Part shown: one piece after another, positions 51,655-62,977 of the stretch | How positions within the stretch are numbered: the first letter of the stretch is position 1 | Layout of the letters: each line of letters begins with the position of its first letter | Assembly: GCA_023974075.1 (NCBI GenBank) | Contig: CM043801.1 | Coordinates: forward strand, 20,577,236 to 20,641,235 | DNA: 64,000 bases | Direction of reading: 5' to 3' | Origin: Chaenocephalus aceratus | Lineage: Eukaryota; Chordata; Actinopteri; Perciformes; Channichthyidae | Translations under genes and position numbers: made by a program | Notes under the pieces: generated by a model | Seen by the model: the letters and a program-made list of their open reading frames with translations, nothing else | The model's database searches: none | Told to the model about the DNA's origin: nothing

Positions 51655-53010
51655 TCCCTTCAGGTTGTTGATTGTGGCCTGTGGAATGTTGGTCCACTCC
51701 TCTTCAATGGCCGTGCGAAGTTGCTGGATATTGGCGGGACTGGAACACGCTGTCGTATATGCCGATCCAGAGCATCCCAGACATGCTCAATGGGTGACAT
51801 GTCCGGTGAGTATGCAGGCCTTGCAAAAACTGGGATATTTTCAGCTTCCAGGAATCGTGTACAGATTCTTGCAACATGGGGCCGTGCATTATCATGCTGC
51901 AACATAGCGGTGGATGAATGGCACAACAATGGGCCACAGGATCTCGTCATGGTATTAAATTACATTGCATGCTACTTGTTAGACACTTTTATCCAAAGCG
52001 ACTTACATACTCAATACTGTGGACAATCACCACAGGAGCAATTTGGGATGAAGTGTCTTGCCCAGGGACACAACGACATGCCGACTGCAGTGGGGTTTGA
52101 ACCTGTGACCCTCTGATCCGAACACCAACGCACAACCCACTGCACCACACACCTCCGTTGGTATCTCAAATTCAAAATGCCATCACTAAAATGCACCTAT
52201 GTTTGCTGTCAATAACATTCTCCTGCCCATACCATTACCCTACCGCCACCATGGGCCACTTGATTCACAACGTTGACATCAGCGAGCTTCTCACCCACAT
52301 GACACCATACACGCTGCATTTCATCTTCCCTGTACAGTGAAAACCGGATACAGACGCCATCGAAGGTGAGCATTTGCCCACTCAAGTCAGTTACCAAGAC
52401 TAACTGCAGTAAGGTCAAGACCCCGGTGAAGACAACGAGCATGCAGATGAGCTCCCCTGAGACGGTTTCTGACAGTTTGGAAAGAAATTATTTGGTTGTG
52501 CAAACTGATTGTTGCATCAGCTGTCTGGATGGCTGGTCTCAGAGGATGTTGCAGGCAAAGATGTGGAGGTCCTGGTCTTGGGTTGTGAGGCCTGTTGGAT
52601 GTACTGCCAGATTCTCGGAAACGCCTTTGGAGACAGCTCATGGTAGAGAAATGAACATTAGTTTCACAGGTAACAGCTCTGGTGAACATTCCTGCAGTCA
52701 GCATGCCAATTGCACACTGCGACTTTTGTGGCATTGTGCTGTCTGATAAAAGTGCCCATTTCAGAGTGGGCTTTTATTGAGACCATGCCGAAGGCACACC
52801 TCTGCCATAATCATGCTGTAAACAGTATATTGATATGCCACACCTGTGACCTGTGAGATAGATGGATTATCTTGGCAAAGGAGAAATGCTCAGTAACACA
52901 GATTTAGACAAATGGGTGGACATAATTTGAGAGAAATAGGCCTTTTGTGTAGATAGCTCATGACAAATAGGAGCATAAACTAAAGTGTTGCCTTTATATT
53001 TGTGTTCAGT
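51655..53010 (-). mobile_element. Tc1-like transposon relic
   Basis: Minus-strand transposase pieces in order: N-terminal helix-turn-helix part (52734-52387: STMSCLQRRFRESGSTSNRP, then TVRNRL), middle (52330-52210: VWCHVGEKLADVNVVN, GGGRVMVWAG) and C-terminal catalytic part (51950-51664: MLQHDNARPHVARICTRF, AYSPDMSPIEHVWD). The pieces are in different frames. The 5' terminal repeat is present (ACTGAACACAAATATAAAGG, ending about 53010); the 3' end looks truncated near 51655. A SINE splits the middle. Confidence 0.85.
51957..52146 (-). mobile_element. tRNA-derived SINE (V-SINE-like) inside the Tc1 relic
   Basis: Read on the minus strand: an A-box-like GTGGTGCAGTGGG, a B-box-like GGTTCAAACCCC, the middle CCCTGGGCAAGACACTTCAT, and the tail GTAAGTCGCTTTGGATAAAA with GCATGCAATGTAAT. 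Short ATACC(A) copies flank it. The tail is the same family as at 1300-1389. Confidence 0.78.
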
Positions 53011-53162
53011 GAATTTGAATGAGGCTTTAGTTGCAAAGGAAATTAGTTGAGGATACAGTTTTAATGATTAATTCTGACAATAAAAATATATATACATTTC
53101 TAGCCAGCCTTTCCTTATCTCTAATGCAAAAAGAAGATGGTAAATACAAAATAATGATTGTT

Positions 53163-53545
53163 TTGACAAAGGTAAATAAGGTAATAAACAAAGACACTTT
53201 TGGCCAGGTACTCTCTTATCATATTCTTGATATCAGTTTATTTGTTATGATTCATCAGATGATGGGAAAAAGGTATTTTATTTTCTGGTAAATTCAAGGG
53301 GCATTTCCTTCTTTGTCTCGTATATAAATACCAGTGGGGAGAGCAAGACAAGCAGAAGACAAGCAGAAGACAGTGAAAGATGGAGACCTTCGTGGCAGTG
53401 AAGTGTCTTCATGGGAACAGCTGACAATTGCATTTTTAGCTATCCTTTTATTTGTGATGCTATACAATATTGTAAATACAAATGTATTGTTCCTTTGAGC
53501 AAGGGTAATAAGATAACCAAAGACACCTTTGGCCGAAGACTTGGA
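53163..53545 (+). repeat. Tandem duplicate upstream of the C1q gene
   Basis: The segment around ACAAAGACACTTTTGGCCAGG (53187) recurs as CCAAAGACACCTTTGGCCGA (53518), about 330 bp apart, with related flanks (GGTAATAA). Confidence 0.55.
53321..53403 (+). pseudogene. Possible decayed first exon of a C1q-like paralogue
   Basis: TATATAAATA at 53321 follows CATTTCCTTC, as in the real promoter (CATTTCCTCTTC before TATATAAA). ATG at 53380 opens METFVAV, resembling MKTLVAA of the intact first exon, but then diverges and stops. Similarity is short, so this is tentative. Confidence 0.35.
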
Positions 53546-53724
53546 ATAAGTTATTAATTTTAATTTAATCCAATTTATCACTCCAGCCACACATCAATCC
53601 CACTTCCAGAAATCATAAAAATAATGTTATGATTTATCTGAAAACCACAGCTGAACATTTCCATTATTTCCTGTTTGCTGCAACAATCAACTCAAACATT
53701 CATTAAATTCATTACATGTTTTTT

Positions 53725-54010
53725 TCGACAGTACTGAAACTTTCAGCCACTGAATACATGGCAGCCTCATGTGCGTTCATCAAGTCTAATTGACAAATTA
53801 TTGCCGGGTCTCACTGTGACTCGTCCATATCAGGAGGTGATGAAAGCATTAGGAATTAAACAGGACAGGGAACCAGCTGAGCAAAATATAAAAGCAGCGT
53901 TTGTTTCTGTTCCTGGTGGCTCCAGCCAGAGAAACCTGCTTGTCTGTGAGGGAAGCCAAACAAAGCAAGAGGGGTATTTAGGTCAGCATATGATTGTGCG
54001 ATACATTTTC
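53725..54010 (+). repeat. Copy B of the C1q upstream block
   Basis: Uninterrupted version of the block at 41915-42140 plus 43060-43200. It ends about 110 bp before the TATA box of the C1q-domain gene, so it probably belongs to the gene's 5' flank. Confidence 0.85.
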
Positions 54011-54122
54011 TTACTTTTCCTTATTGAAAAAATGTAAATGATGACAAAAAAATTGAATGCAGCCAGGTATGTGAGCTTACTAAACTGTGTGCCAGAGCAA
54101 GAACATTTCCTCTTCGGAATGG

Positions 54123-54130
54123 TATATAAA
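54123..54130 (+). promoter_or_regulatory. TATA box of the C1q-domain gene
   Basis: TATATAAA, 39 bases before the ATG at 54169. The spacing fits a short 5' UTR of about 10-20 nt. Confidence 0.7.
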
Positions 54131-54168
54131 GCATTGTTGATTAAGTACAGGTCCACCAAGACTCAAAT

Positions 54169-54301
54169 ATGAAGACTTTGGTTGCTGCATTGGCTCTATG
54201 CCTCCTCTACCTGCCTGTGTACCAAGCACTCAGCCTTGAAGAGATAGAGGCCAGACTGACAAAGACTGAAAAAGAGTTGATGGATCACAAGCAGATGACC
54301 G
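54169..54301 (+). CDS. C1q-like exon 1 (signal peptide, first coiled coil)
   Basis: 44 codons plus one base, GTAAGA donor. The hydrophobic core LVAALALCLLYLPVY marks the signal peptide; LEEIEARLTKTEKEL starts the coiled coil. Confidence 0.88.
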
Positions 54302-54509
54302 GTAAGAAAATACAAACCTATTTTTTAGACGATTCATGATCACGTTTATCTTTCAACACAGTAGTTGGTATTTCCTATAATACATTACCCAAATGCTGCA
54401 GAAAATCTTGTAATGTTGAAGTATACGCAAGCAGGTGGTTTTGTCGACAATGATGTCTCTTTTTCAAGAAACACATGAGAACAAAAAACTATCTTCTCAC
54501 ACATCTGCA

Positions 54510-55162
54510 CTAAAATGTTACAAGACAAAATCTAAAACTACAGAAGTATGTTGTTACAAGTAAAAATCCTGCATTCAAATTCAAATAAGTAAAAGTGTAA
54601 ATTAATTAGCATCAAAACATACTTATAGAATTCATTTTGGAGGATAACCTATTTCATAATATTTTATATATTTATATAAAACTTTATATATGGCTTGTTA
54701 AGTATGTTAACTTGTGAAGTTACCCCTCGGATAATGTGTTGTGTCATTCACGATGTGACTGAAGTAAAATTATAAAAGTATCAGCTTTATAAAAAATTAA
54801 ATAACAAAAAGTAATAGGAATACATTTGGCAGAATAGCCAGTTTCAGATAAATCTATATTATGTTGTTGGATTATAATTATTGAGGCATTTATGTGTTTA
54901 TCACTTTAATGTTGTAGCTGTTTAAGATAGAGTCATTTTCATTACTCCAAATACTGCAGGGAAGCTTAATGTATTATAAAACATCATCATTGATTAGTTG
55001 ATTCATATTTTGTATCAATCATCTTAATCTGCAAAGTAACTAAAAGTATCAAATAACCAGGCAAAGGAAAAAAGGAAAATATTTAACTCAGAAATGTAGC
55101 ATAAAGTTGCATAAAATAGGAAGTACCTCAACATTGTACTAAGTAAATGTGATCTTCTACCA
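54510..55162. mobile_element. Decayed hAT-type MITE in C1q intron 1
   Basis: AGTAAAAATCCTGCATTCAA near the left and GTACTAAGTAAATGTGATC, then TTCTACCAGTG, at the right match, loosely, the family seen at 58302-58791. Ends are diverged; left border approximate. Confidence 0.5.
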
Positions 55163-55358
55163 GTGTAAATAAAATCAGAAACAATCAATATATAATAGAC
55201 GCACCAATGTTTAAAATCCAAAATATATATTGATTTCACACTATGAACTATTCATGATTTATTGTTTTATTTCTCAATTATAAAAACACTTGTTCACAGG
55301 ATTTCATTTAAGAGGAGGTTGGTTTATCGTAGATGTAAGCACAGATCTACAGTTTAAA

Positions 55359-55806
55359 GAATCCTGAAATACTTTATTAAAGGCTGCTTGAATGGAAGCA
55401 TATTGATAGGACTGTACAGTTTTTATTTTCCTCAGTTGTACTTGCCTGCCTTCTGGAGGACAGAGAGGATACAGCATCAGTATCCAAGGAAACATTTCAG
55501 TTTGATATCAGCATTAAGGCCTGATCAGCGTAAAGTCTTATTAAGTTAGTAATTTTTTTCACCTAGAATGTAAATACCCAGCCTTATATAAAAAATCTCA
55601 AAGTGGATGCACACATATTGAATTCATTGCCCTAAGTGTATCTAGTGAAATGGAGATAATACAGTGGATGAATGTGGGGGGACTGAGAGCACCTCTGTGT
55701 CTGCTGTGTCCTCCCACACAGTGTACAGTGTGAGAGGCAGAGCATTTAGTCTATTTCAGTGCCTGGATATGTGAGATCTTTTCTTCACTCTTCCCTCACA
55801 CCATAG
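55359..55806 (+). repeat. C1q intron-1 block, copy 3 (in place)
   Basis: The 3' part of intron 1 of the C1q-domain gene, ending at its exon-2 acceptor (CACCATAG). It is the in-place counterpart of copies 1 and 2. Confidence 0.82.
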
Positions 55807-55899
55807 AGAGCCAGAAGAAGGATGACATCTTAAGAGAGCTGGAGACCAAACTGAAAGACAATGAGAAACAAGTAGAGGATCTGAGGGCAGAGGCCCAAG
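55807..55899 (+). CDS. C1q-like exon 2 (coiled coil)
   Basis: 93 bp, TAG acceptor and GTAAGA donor. It encodes ESQKKDDILRELETKLKD and NEKQVEDLRAEAQ, a continuous amphipathic helix. Confidence 0.9.
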
Positions 55900-56013
55900 G
55901 TAAGAATATAAAGTAAATGGACACTATGTTTTCATTTCTTTTAGGTATGGCTTGCATTGTTTTCAACTTGATGACACTTTTTAAACAAAAATGTTTTTAT
56001 GTAACCTTTCAAG

Positions 56014-56136
56014 GTCAGCGTTTGGCATTTGGAGCATCTTTAGGCCCCATTGAAAATGTTGGACCTTTCAACATTGAGATCACACTGACCTACAAGAACG
56101 TCTTCACAAACACTGGCGCATACAACCTCGAAACAG
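56014..56136 (+). CDS. C1q-like exon 3 (first half of the C1q domain)
   Basis: 123 bp, AAG acceptor and GTAAAC donor. It encodes [30 protein letters not shown] and [10 protein letters not shown], the first strands of the C1q jelly roll. Confidence 0.92.
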
Positions 56137-56264
56137 GTAAACTGAGCAACATGATGTGTAATTCAAACATAGTTTCAGTTAGTAAATAGTGTCAATTCCT
56201 CTATTTTGCTATGGATAAAATCCAAAGCACAACAAATGTAACTTTCTCTCTTTTTCATCCCCAG

Positions 56265-56994
56265 GTATTTTCACTGCTCCAGTCAAAGGAATCTATTACT
56301 TCAGCTTCTCTGGTCATAATATATCATCATCTAAACCAGTGGTTCCCAACCCGGGGGGGGCGGTTTCAGTTGGATTATTTGTCACAGTTGCTCCGATCAG
56401 ATCGGTGTCCTCCATTTTGTAGATTATTTACGACTTTTGAATCCACATAAACACATCGGCAAAATCCGGCTTACTTTGAGCATTTGTTTTAAACAGTTTA
56501 ATCCCTTTGTGAATTGTTTCCACTTGCGCCGTCCTTTAATTTCTTCGTACAGCCAAATGAATTAATCCTGAGTCCAATAACCATCAAAGTCACTCCAATA
56601 GTGCTCCTTAATTACGCTTTCATCCTCCTTTAACAAAATACTTCACATTCATCCAGTTTGTGACAGTAGTTGTAGCATTTTGAGACTTTTAAACTTTAAT
56701 TACCGCTGTTGCGCAACTTCCAACAGGAGTCATTTGGGAGGGGGGCTCTTGGGAAAAAAGGTTGGGAACCACTGATCTAAACCAATGGGGCTGCGCCTGA
56801 TGAAGAATGGAGAGCAGATGGTTACTGTGTTCAACCATGTAGCTGGAAACCGCCATGAGACAGCAACCAACGGCATGACTCTGCAGCTTGAAGTGGGAGA
56901 CCAGGTATACATGAGACTCCGAGCGAACACCTGGATTTTTGATAATGGTAATAACCACAGCACCTTCATTGGTTTTCTGTTATTCTCTCTGTAG
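56265..56994 (+). pseudogene. C1q-like exon 4 (interrupted)
   Basis: CAG acceptor. GIFTAPVKGIYYFSFSGHN leads to SSSKP, where the MITE enters. After it MGLRLMKNGEQMV, GMTLQLEVGDQVYMRL and HSTFIGFLLFSL finish the domain; TAG at 56992-56994. GIYYFSF and the GD.V...L strand are C1q hallmarks. Confidence 0.9.
56337..56774. mobile_element. hAT-type MITE in the C1q exon (438 bp)
   Basis: Terminal inverted repeat CAGTGGTTCCCAACC on both arms and an exact 8-bp duplication ATCTAAAC (56329-56336, 56775-56782). No transposase frame. Confidence 0.95.
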
Positions 56995-57227
56995 TGGTCT
57001 GCTTTATAACCTGAAGGTAGCAAGTCTGGAATGATCTTCAAAAATTCTAGATACAATATTTGGATCTTGGAACAGCAGCCACTGATTTGGTGGTGGGACA
57101 ACTTTAATCAAACACTAAATATAGGTTACAAATAAATCCCTATTATAAGTGTGCACATTGAAACATTAAAAACTTAGAAAAATGTATATTCATTGAGTAA
57201 ATGTTTGCTATATAAACTGTTTCTATT

Positions 57228-57233
57228 AATAAA
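57228..57233 (+). other. Polyadenylation signal of the C1q-domain gene
   Basis: AATAAA, 234 bases after the stop codon, in an AT-rich 3' flank. Confidence 0.55.
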
Positions 57234-57239
57234 GCTACA

Positions 57240-58301
57240 CATTTAAAGCATTAAACCGCCATTTTGTTTAATTTGTAATGAGATAAAATCATCACATAGA
57301 CTTAATTGTAATTCAAATGCTAAACTTAACTTACTTCAAATGTAACTTTTTCCTCCGTCAAGTTCATATTATCTACCAATTTGACACTGTAGTGTAATTT
57401 GTAATAAACTGAAAGATGTTTATTAATTGAGGTTATCATAACATTTTTGATAATTTCATTTTTCATTTCCATCTTTATTTTGAACAGATTAAAAAGAGAA
57501 AAAAACAGAATACCGTATTGTTAGAATACAGTATTTATCAATATTCAACATAAAATAGTCTGATAGTATGATATAAATCATATGTGTCTGAAAGGGAGCA
57601 GGAGGAAGCAAATTCTTATTAATTCCCACCCCTTACTTACTGCTGATCAATGATTTTCCTTTAAATCATTTCTGCAAGTTATCCCTACTTACATATTTAC
57701 ATTTATTCATACATTTACAATAATTTCTCATCTTCAATCACCTTTCTTCATTCTCATAGTTTTCCAAAAAAGTGTTTTCTGTACATCCTTTTAAACTGAA
57801 TTATATTGGAGCTTGTAGGTTTACTGCTGCTTTTGATCAAAGACCAAATCAAAGATACATATTTTCCTTCTATCTGTAGTGCCATTATTTTTGGAGTGAG
57901 TTGACAAATGTTAGAGACAGAAGAAAATATGAACATTTGATTTTGAACTGTGCCTGTAAAAACCCAAAAAATAACAGTTAGCCTAAATCTTTATCCCAAA
58001 CTTTGAAAACCTGAAATAAATACAATACATTATTACAGCTCCTAACTTCTTCCAAGGTACAAATTAAACAAAGGAGTTAAATCCGACTAATAGTTGAGCT
58101 TTAGGGAAGCTTTTTATTTATCTTTTCACAGGCGATAGGCGATTTTCCCTCTGTCACATTTGTATGCTAAGCTAAGCTAGCCTGCTGCTGACTAAAGCTT
58201 TATATGTCAAAACATGCATAGGTGGTATCGATCTTGTTATCTATCACTCTCAGCAAGTCAGAGAATAAGTACACTTTTGAGCTTTAAAGTACAAACTCTG
58301 G
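57240..58301. other. Intergenic, no gene seen
   Basis: AT-rich. The TAATTCCCACCCCTTACTTA segment (57620) hints at an old LINE 3' end, but nothing firm. Confidence 0.4.
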
Positions 58302-58791
58302 CAGAGGTGGAAGAAGTACTTAGATCTTGTACTTGAGTAAAAGTACCAGAGTGTAGGAATAATACACAAGTAAAAGTCCTGCATTCAAAATGTTACTCAA
58401 GTTAAAGTACAAAAGTATTAGCATAAAACATATGAAAGTACTTATTATGCAGATTGGTCCATTTCAGAATTATATATATTATATGTTTTTATTATACTTA
58501 TTGATGCATCAATGTGTTTATCAAAGCTGGCAAAGCAGGGTAGCTTGTGAATTTACTCCAGGTGAAACTAAAGTCTTAAGTGTGTTTATATTTCATATTA
58601 TTAATCCAAATCTTTAAATCAATTAAAGGACATAATACATGTAGTGGAGTAAAAGTACACTATTTACCTCTGAATTGTAGTGGAGTAGAAGTACAAAGTA
58701 GCATAACATTGAAATAGTCAAGTACAAGTATCTCAACATTGTACTTAAGTACAGTACTTAAGTTAATCTACTTAGTTACATTACCCCACTG
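58302..58791. mobile_element. hAT-type MITE (ACTTGAGTAAAAGTA family, 490 bp)
   Basis: Ends CAGAGGTGGAAGAAGTACTT and TTAGTTACATTACCCCACTG; the first and last bases pair as CAG.G.GG / CC.C.CTG. Internal TAGTGGAGTAGAAGTAC matches the fragment at 43629-43942 in reverse. Target-site duplication is not convincing. Confidence 0.75.
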
Positions 58792-61700
58792 GTGATTGGT
58801 TATTTTTTAATATAAATTCTAAAAGAAAGTGAGCAAGTCCATTTAATTGAAGTTGACGGACAGGTGTGTTAACCAGCTAAAGCATATTGAGTGAAAACTA
58901 TAAGAAGTGGTAATGGTGTCATTGTAAGCTTATCATGATAGCAGCATGCCATCTAAAGAGTTATTTCTTTTTTCCCTTTACGGCTTTGTCAGCAGTTACA
59001 GACTATTTAACTAAAACCTAAGTCAAGCTCTATGTACAGCACACAATGAAAGACTTACTTCCTCATTTCTTCACATTCTTGCTGCTGGGGTCAGACTCTG
59101 TGTGCATTGTCAGCTGTCACATAGGTCTGAGTTCATGTGGTTAACAACAATTAAGACACAAAAGCTCTTCAATAGTCTACACGAGAGAAGGTGTTTATGG
59201 GGGAGAAGTTCCAGCTGTGACAATATGGCATTATGTTGAGGGGAATTAGAGAATTTGTCTGAATGTGACCATTTCTGTCTCTGGATTTGCGTCCAAACAG
59301 CTCATAGAAGAGCAGCCAGTCAGTGTCATATGATCCTGCTGGCTTCTTTGCTCAAATCAAATCACATGGAGCCATTGGATGCACCCCAGCCTCACATGTG
59401 AAATCTATTCTTCCGTTCCCCAACGTGTCCCTCCTTCATTTTTTTATCAAAGAGTTTAGATCCAAGGACATACTTCTCAGGACATTTCTGGTCTGGGGTC
59501 ACGTCTTGTGTCATGGGCACCGGCAGAAGGACTGTGGCAATGCAGAACATTTATTTCTACATTTTAAAGAGGAACTGCGTATCTGTTGCAACATTTCATA
59601 GATCTGAGGTGAAGTTACCACAACACAGGAAGCACAATATCATCCACCCTTCCTTTCCTCCACACACTAAAGATGCACAATGTGTCAGTAAGCTGTTTTG
59701 CATGCATGCATCAAAAATGCTAATGTAAATAGAGGCCTACTGTAAGTAAACATGTTGCATAAAATATGCTGACGTAAAAATGTAATTATATTTTACATCT
59801 ATTGCACATGTTTTACTATGCCAGCATGATTGTGAAATTCAGGATGAACAGTAGCGTTTGTGTAATTTTGCAGTAAGATGGTGTCAGATTGTAGGTAGCT
59901 CTGAAGGCATAGAAGCAGTTTGAAAATGGGAAACACTATGCATCGTTATTTATATGATTTTTATACAGTTACAGAAGAAAGGCCCGGTCATATACTATCG
60001 CATATTTTGCACGAGTACAAAATATAAGGTAAATTGACTACAAGCATGTTTTCTTTTCAAATGTTGTCCTGCTAAAAGACAACAACACTCCACCAGAATA
60101 TCTTTTTTGTGTCTGACTTTGAACGTGTGACATCAATACTGATCAATGGTGCATTTACTGTTTAACAGATTCCAGTGAACTTATAACCATCAATTAAAAC
60201 CACTAAAGTGCTTTGTAAATAAATGTGACTTTCATTTGCAGCTGTCCAATGAATGTAGTAAAAAGTAAAGTATTTTGAATGTAGTGGAGTAGAAATATAG
60301 AGTAGCATAACAATAAATACTTATTAGAAATACAACTACCTCAATGTGTACATGATGTACTTTTTCTACTGATAGGCAGTGACAATATTTTTCTATTAAT
60401 TGAGGAGTATTTTACACCTGTGCAGCAAAGTGGACACATTTAGCTGCTTGCAAGAATACAGAATCTGTAGCTTAGCAACCAGTTTAATTAGTTTGACACC
60501 TCTATCATACACCTTATTTTGTGCTTTTCTTAAGAAATGATTCCCTTAAATATTACGCTTCTGTTTTTCTGCTTTTCTTTTGAAATGACAGGCGAATGTC
60601 TCATAATAATAATCCTTATGAGCTTTTTGTGACTCATGTTGCCGTGCAGTCAGCGTTGCTGTACTGTATGTTCATCTCCTGCTGTTTAGTGCATGAAAAA
60701 CTGCATTAATGTTCTAAGAAATACATTTTTCAAGATAAAGAAATGAAGGCCACCTGTTCCTACACCAATGATCATTAAGATGGAATATATTGTATATAAA
60801 TGTGCAGTCCATGACAGTAGATTCCAGTCATCTCTAAAGCATGATGAGCTCTGATTTAGTGCAACGTGATTTTGCTTTAGAGTTGTAGCTTAGATAACCA
60901 GGCAGTGGCTGTAGACGATCATTGTGAAAACAAAGTAAGCATTGCTAGAGTCATTGAAGGGACCCTTTCTTCAGGTCGGACCTGAATAGTGTGAGCATGT
61001 GCTTTGGTAATCTGACCTTGAATCTCCGCGGTTAGAGGGACACATGAGGCAGCAGCCCATTGGCCGGTGTGAGGAACGGCTTAACAAATAGTGGTCTACA
61101 GTATGCATGGCTGATTAAACTTAGACACAGAAAGTCCTCTCTGTCCACAGCTCCAGAGCCAAGAAAACATGCGGCAGGGAAGGGGGGAGACAGCTCTCCA
61201 CAGCAAAACACACTTACTAGAAACCCTACCCACTACCCAAACAACTTGACTGAGAAGTTTCTTATTCGCGCCACGATCACTTACTATATAACACTAACAA
61301 GGTTTTGTAGGCAATTCATCCTCATAGTAGTAAACATTTGAAGCCGGGACTTTTGTAAACAAGCGTTCAGATCTCCGTTTAGTATATAAAAGCCAATGGA
61401 AAAGGCTGCCTGCAACTAATAATGTTCATTGTCAATGCATCCGTTTATGATAATTAACTAATTTATTTCCTTCCAAGATGCCCAAAAGTTTAGGAATTGT
61501 AGTATTACGAGTCCCAAGAGCCCAAGCTGTCTATATAGGACATATTTGATGAAAAACCAAATATGTAGCAAAGAAAAACTGCAGCAACTCCTCACATTGC
61601 TGAAGCTTGAATTACATTGTGTTTTAAGCTTTCTCTTCATATATTACTCAAACTACTAATACATTGTCAATTAATTGTCTTTCTGTCAACATATTATTTC

Positions 61701-62977
61701 TTTCGGCACTAATATCGTTTACAGGGACAATCACATTCAAAGGTAGCCCAAAATGTAGAAACTTTATGTTATCAGCAGAGACAAACACAGCGTTACGTAA
61801 AATGCTTTTGTATTAAGTCTTTCAAACTGACAGGTGGATGGCAGAAGATTTTGTCCAAAAAGAGAATTACAATTACGGCACATTTAAAAATGTCATATTG
61901 TTTTTAGAAAAGAAAAAGAAATCTAGATAATACAGACATGGCTTGCCATTCACTGAACCATAATCCTAGTAGGTTAAAGTTACTTTGTTGTTCTTGTTGG
62001 ACTAGTACCTCGAGAAACGGCCTGAATCTGACCCTGAAACAGCAGGTCTGATACAAGCTTAGCTTCCTGATAGTAAAATAGGAGTAGGCTATTCTCACTT
62101 TGACACCAAATGAAACTAGATTGTTCACTGAAAACTGTTAAAAGTTCTGATTGCCATCAAGACGCACTGCAGAGGAAGTAGGGCTCATCAGTTGGCACAG
62201 TCACAGGAGTTTTCTTAGGAAGGCACTTGACATGGGGTTCCCCATGAAGCGACAGCAATGCACTAAGGTCCTTCTTTGTGCACACTGAGGTGGGACAACG
62301 TCAGCAAAGTGCAGGTTCCATGATAAATCCACTTTCGCCAGAGGGGGGATAAAAACAAAAGCTCCTAACACAACTCCATCACAGTCCAGCTTCAGATAAA
62401 ATATGTTAGTGGGAGGAATCTGCGTCTCTTGGATCCCACTTGACCTTTAGGGGAAATAAATTGTAGAGATCTGATTTGAGTAACCTGGGAAAGGCTTGAA
62501 TGGTGATTGTTACGTTTATTGGCGATTTTAAGTGCTTTCAGGCCTCCAGCTGTGTCATTTCACCCAAAAAGACATTAAAAGTAGCCAATCCCAGCTCTGT
62601 CTGGATTTTGCATGACCCCACCACCACCCAAGAAATATGGACCCAGCCCAGAAGATGTAACAGTACAACTCAACAAATAAAAACACCAAAAGAACTGTCT
62701 CTTAGGTTTCACAATAAGACATTCCCATTGAGGCACATTTCCAGAGAAGTGTCATATACAAAGCTGTTTAAAAAATCCAAAAACATTCAAGTACTTTGTC
62801 ATGTAAACACTTTTTCTAGACTATAATACATAATCGATTGTTGTCTTCGTTGATTTGTGTTTGTGTGCAACAATAAGACAACAGTGTGAAGAGAGAATGA
62901 ATAGGCTTGGGGGGGGGAGAGAAAGCCCGCAGGACAAGTAAGAAGCTAAATTTCAGCCCGGATGTTTTTCATATTTT
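58792..62977. other. Intergenic and probable rap2b 3' UTR
   Basis: No gene recognised. 60250-60375 is another remnant of the same MITE family (GTAGTGGAGTAGAAATA). The part nearest rap2b should be its 3' UTR; a minus-strand AATAAA (plus 62515-62520) lies about 460 nt past its stop codon. Confidence 0.45.

Larger units (their letters stand above)
54169..56994 (+). pseudogene. C1q-domain secreted protein gene, disrupted by a hAT MITE
   Basis: Four exons: 54169-54301, 55807-55899, 56014-56136 and 56265-56994. The last is interrupted by 56337-56774 plus an 8-bp duplication. The product starts with a signal peptide (MKTLVAALALCLLYLPVYQA), then a heptad-rich coiled coil (IEARLTKTEKELMDHKQ, then LRELETKLKDNEKQVEDL), then a C1q domain from AFGASLG to FIGFLLFSL at the C-terminus. 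It has no collagen repeat, so it belongs to the short secreted C1q-like proteins expanded in fish, usually linked to innate immunity and pattern recognition. Splice sites and phases are all consistent. The insert is not a multiple of three and brings a stop at 56420, removing about two thirds of the C1q domain. Without the insert the frame is intact, so the event may be recent or an allele. Confidence 0.88.

Noticed and set aside
56339..56760. Splicing of the hAT insert as an intron
   Set aside because: A GT at 56339 and an AG at 56759-56760 exist, but joining them leads to a stop within five codons.
59323..61341. Short plus-strand ORFs near 59323 and 61060
   Set aside because: No domain and no exon-like context; likely chance frames in the intergenic region.
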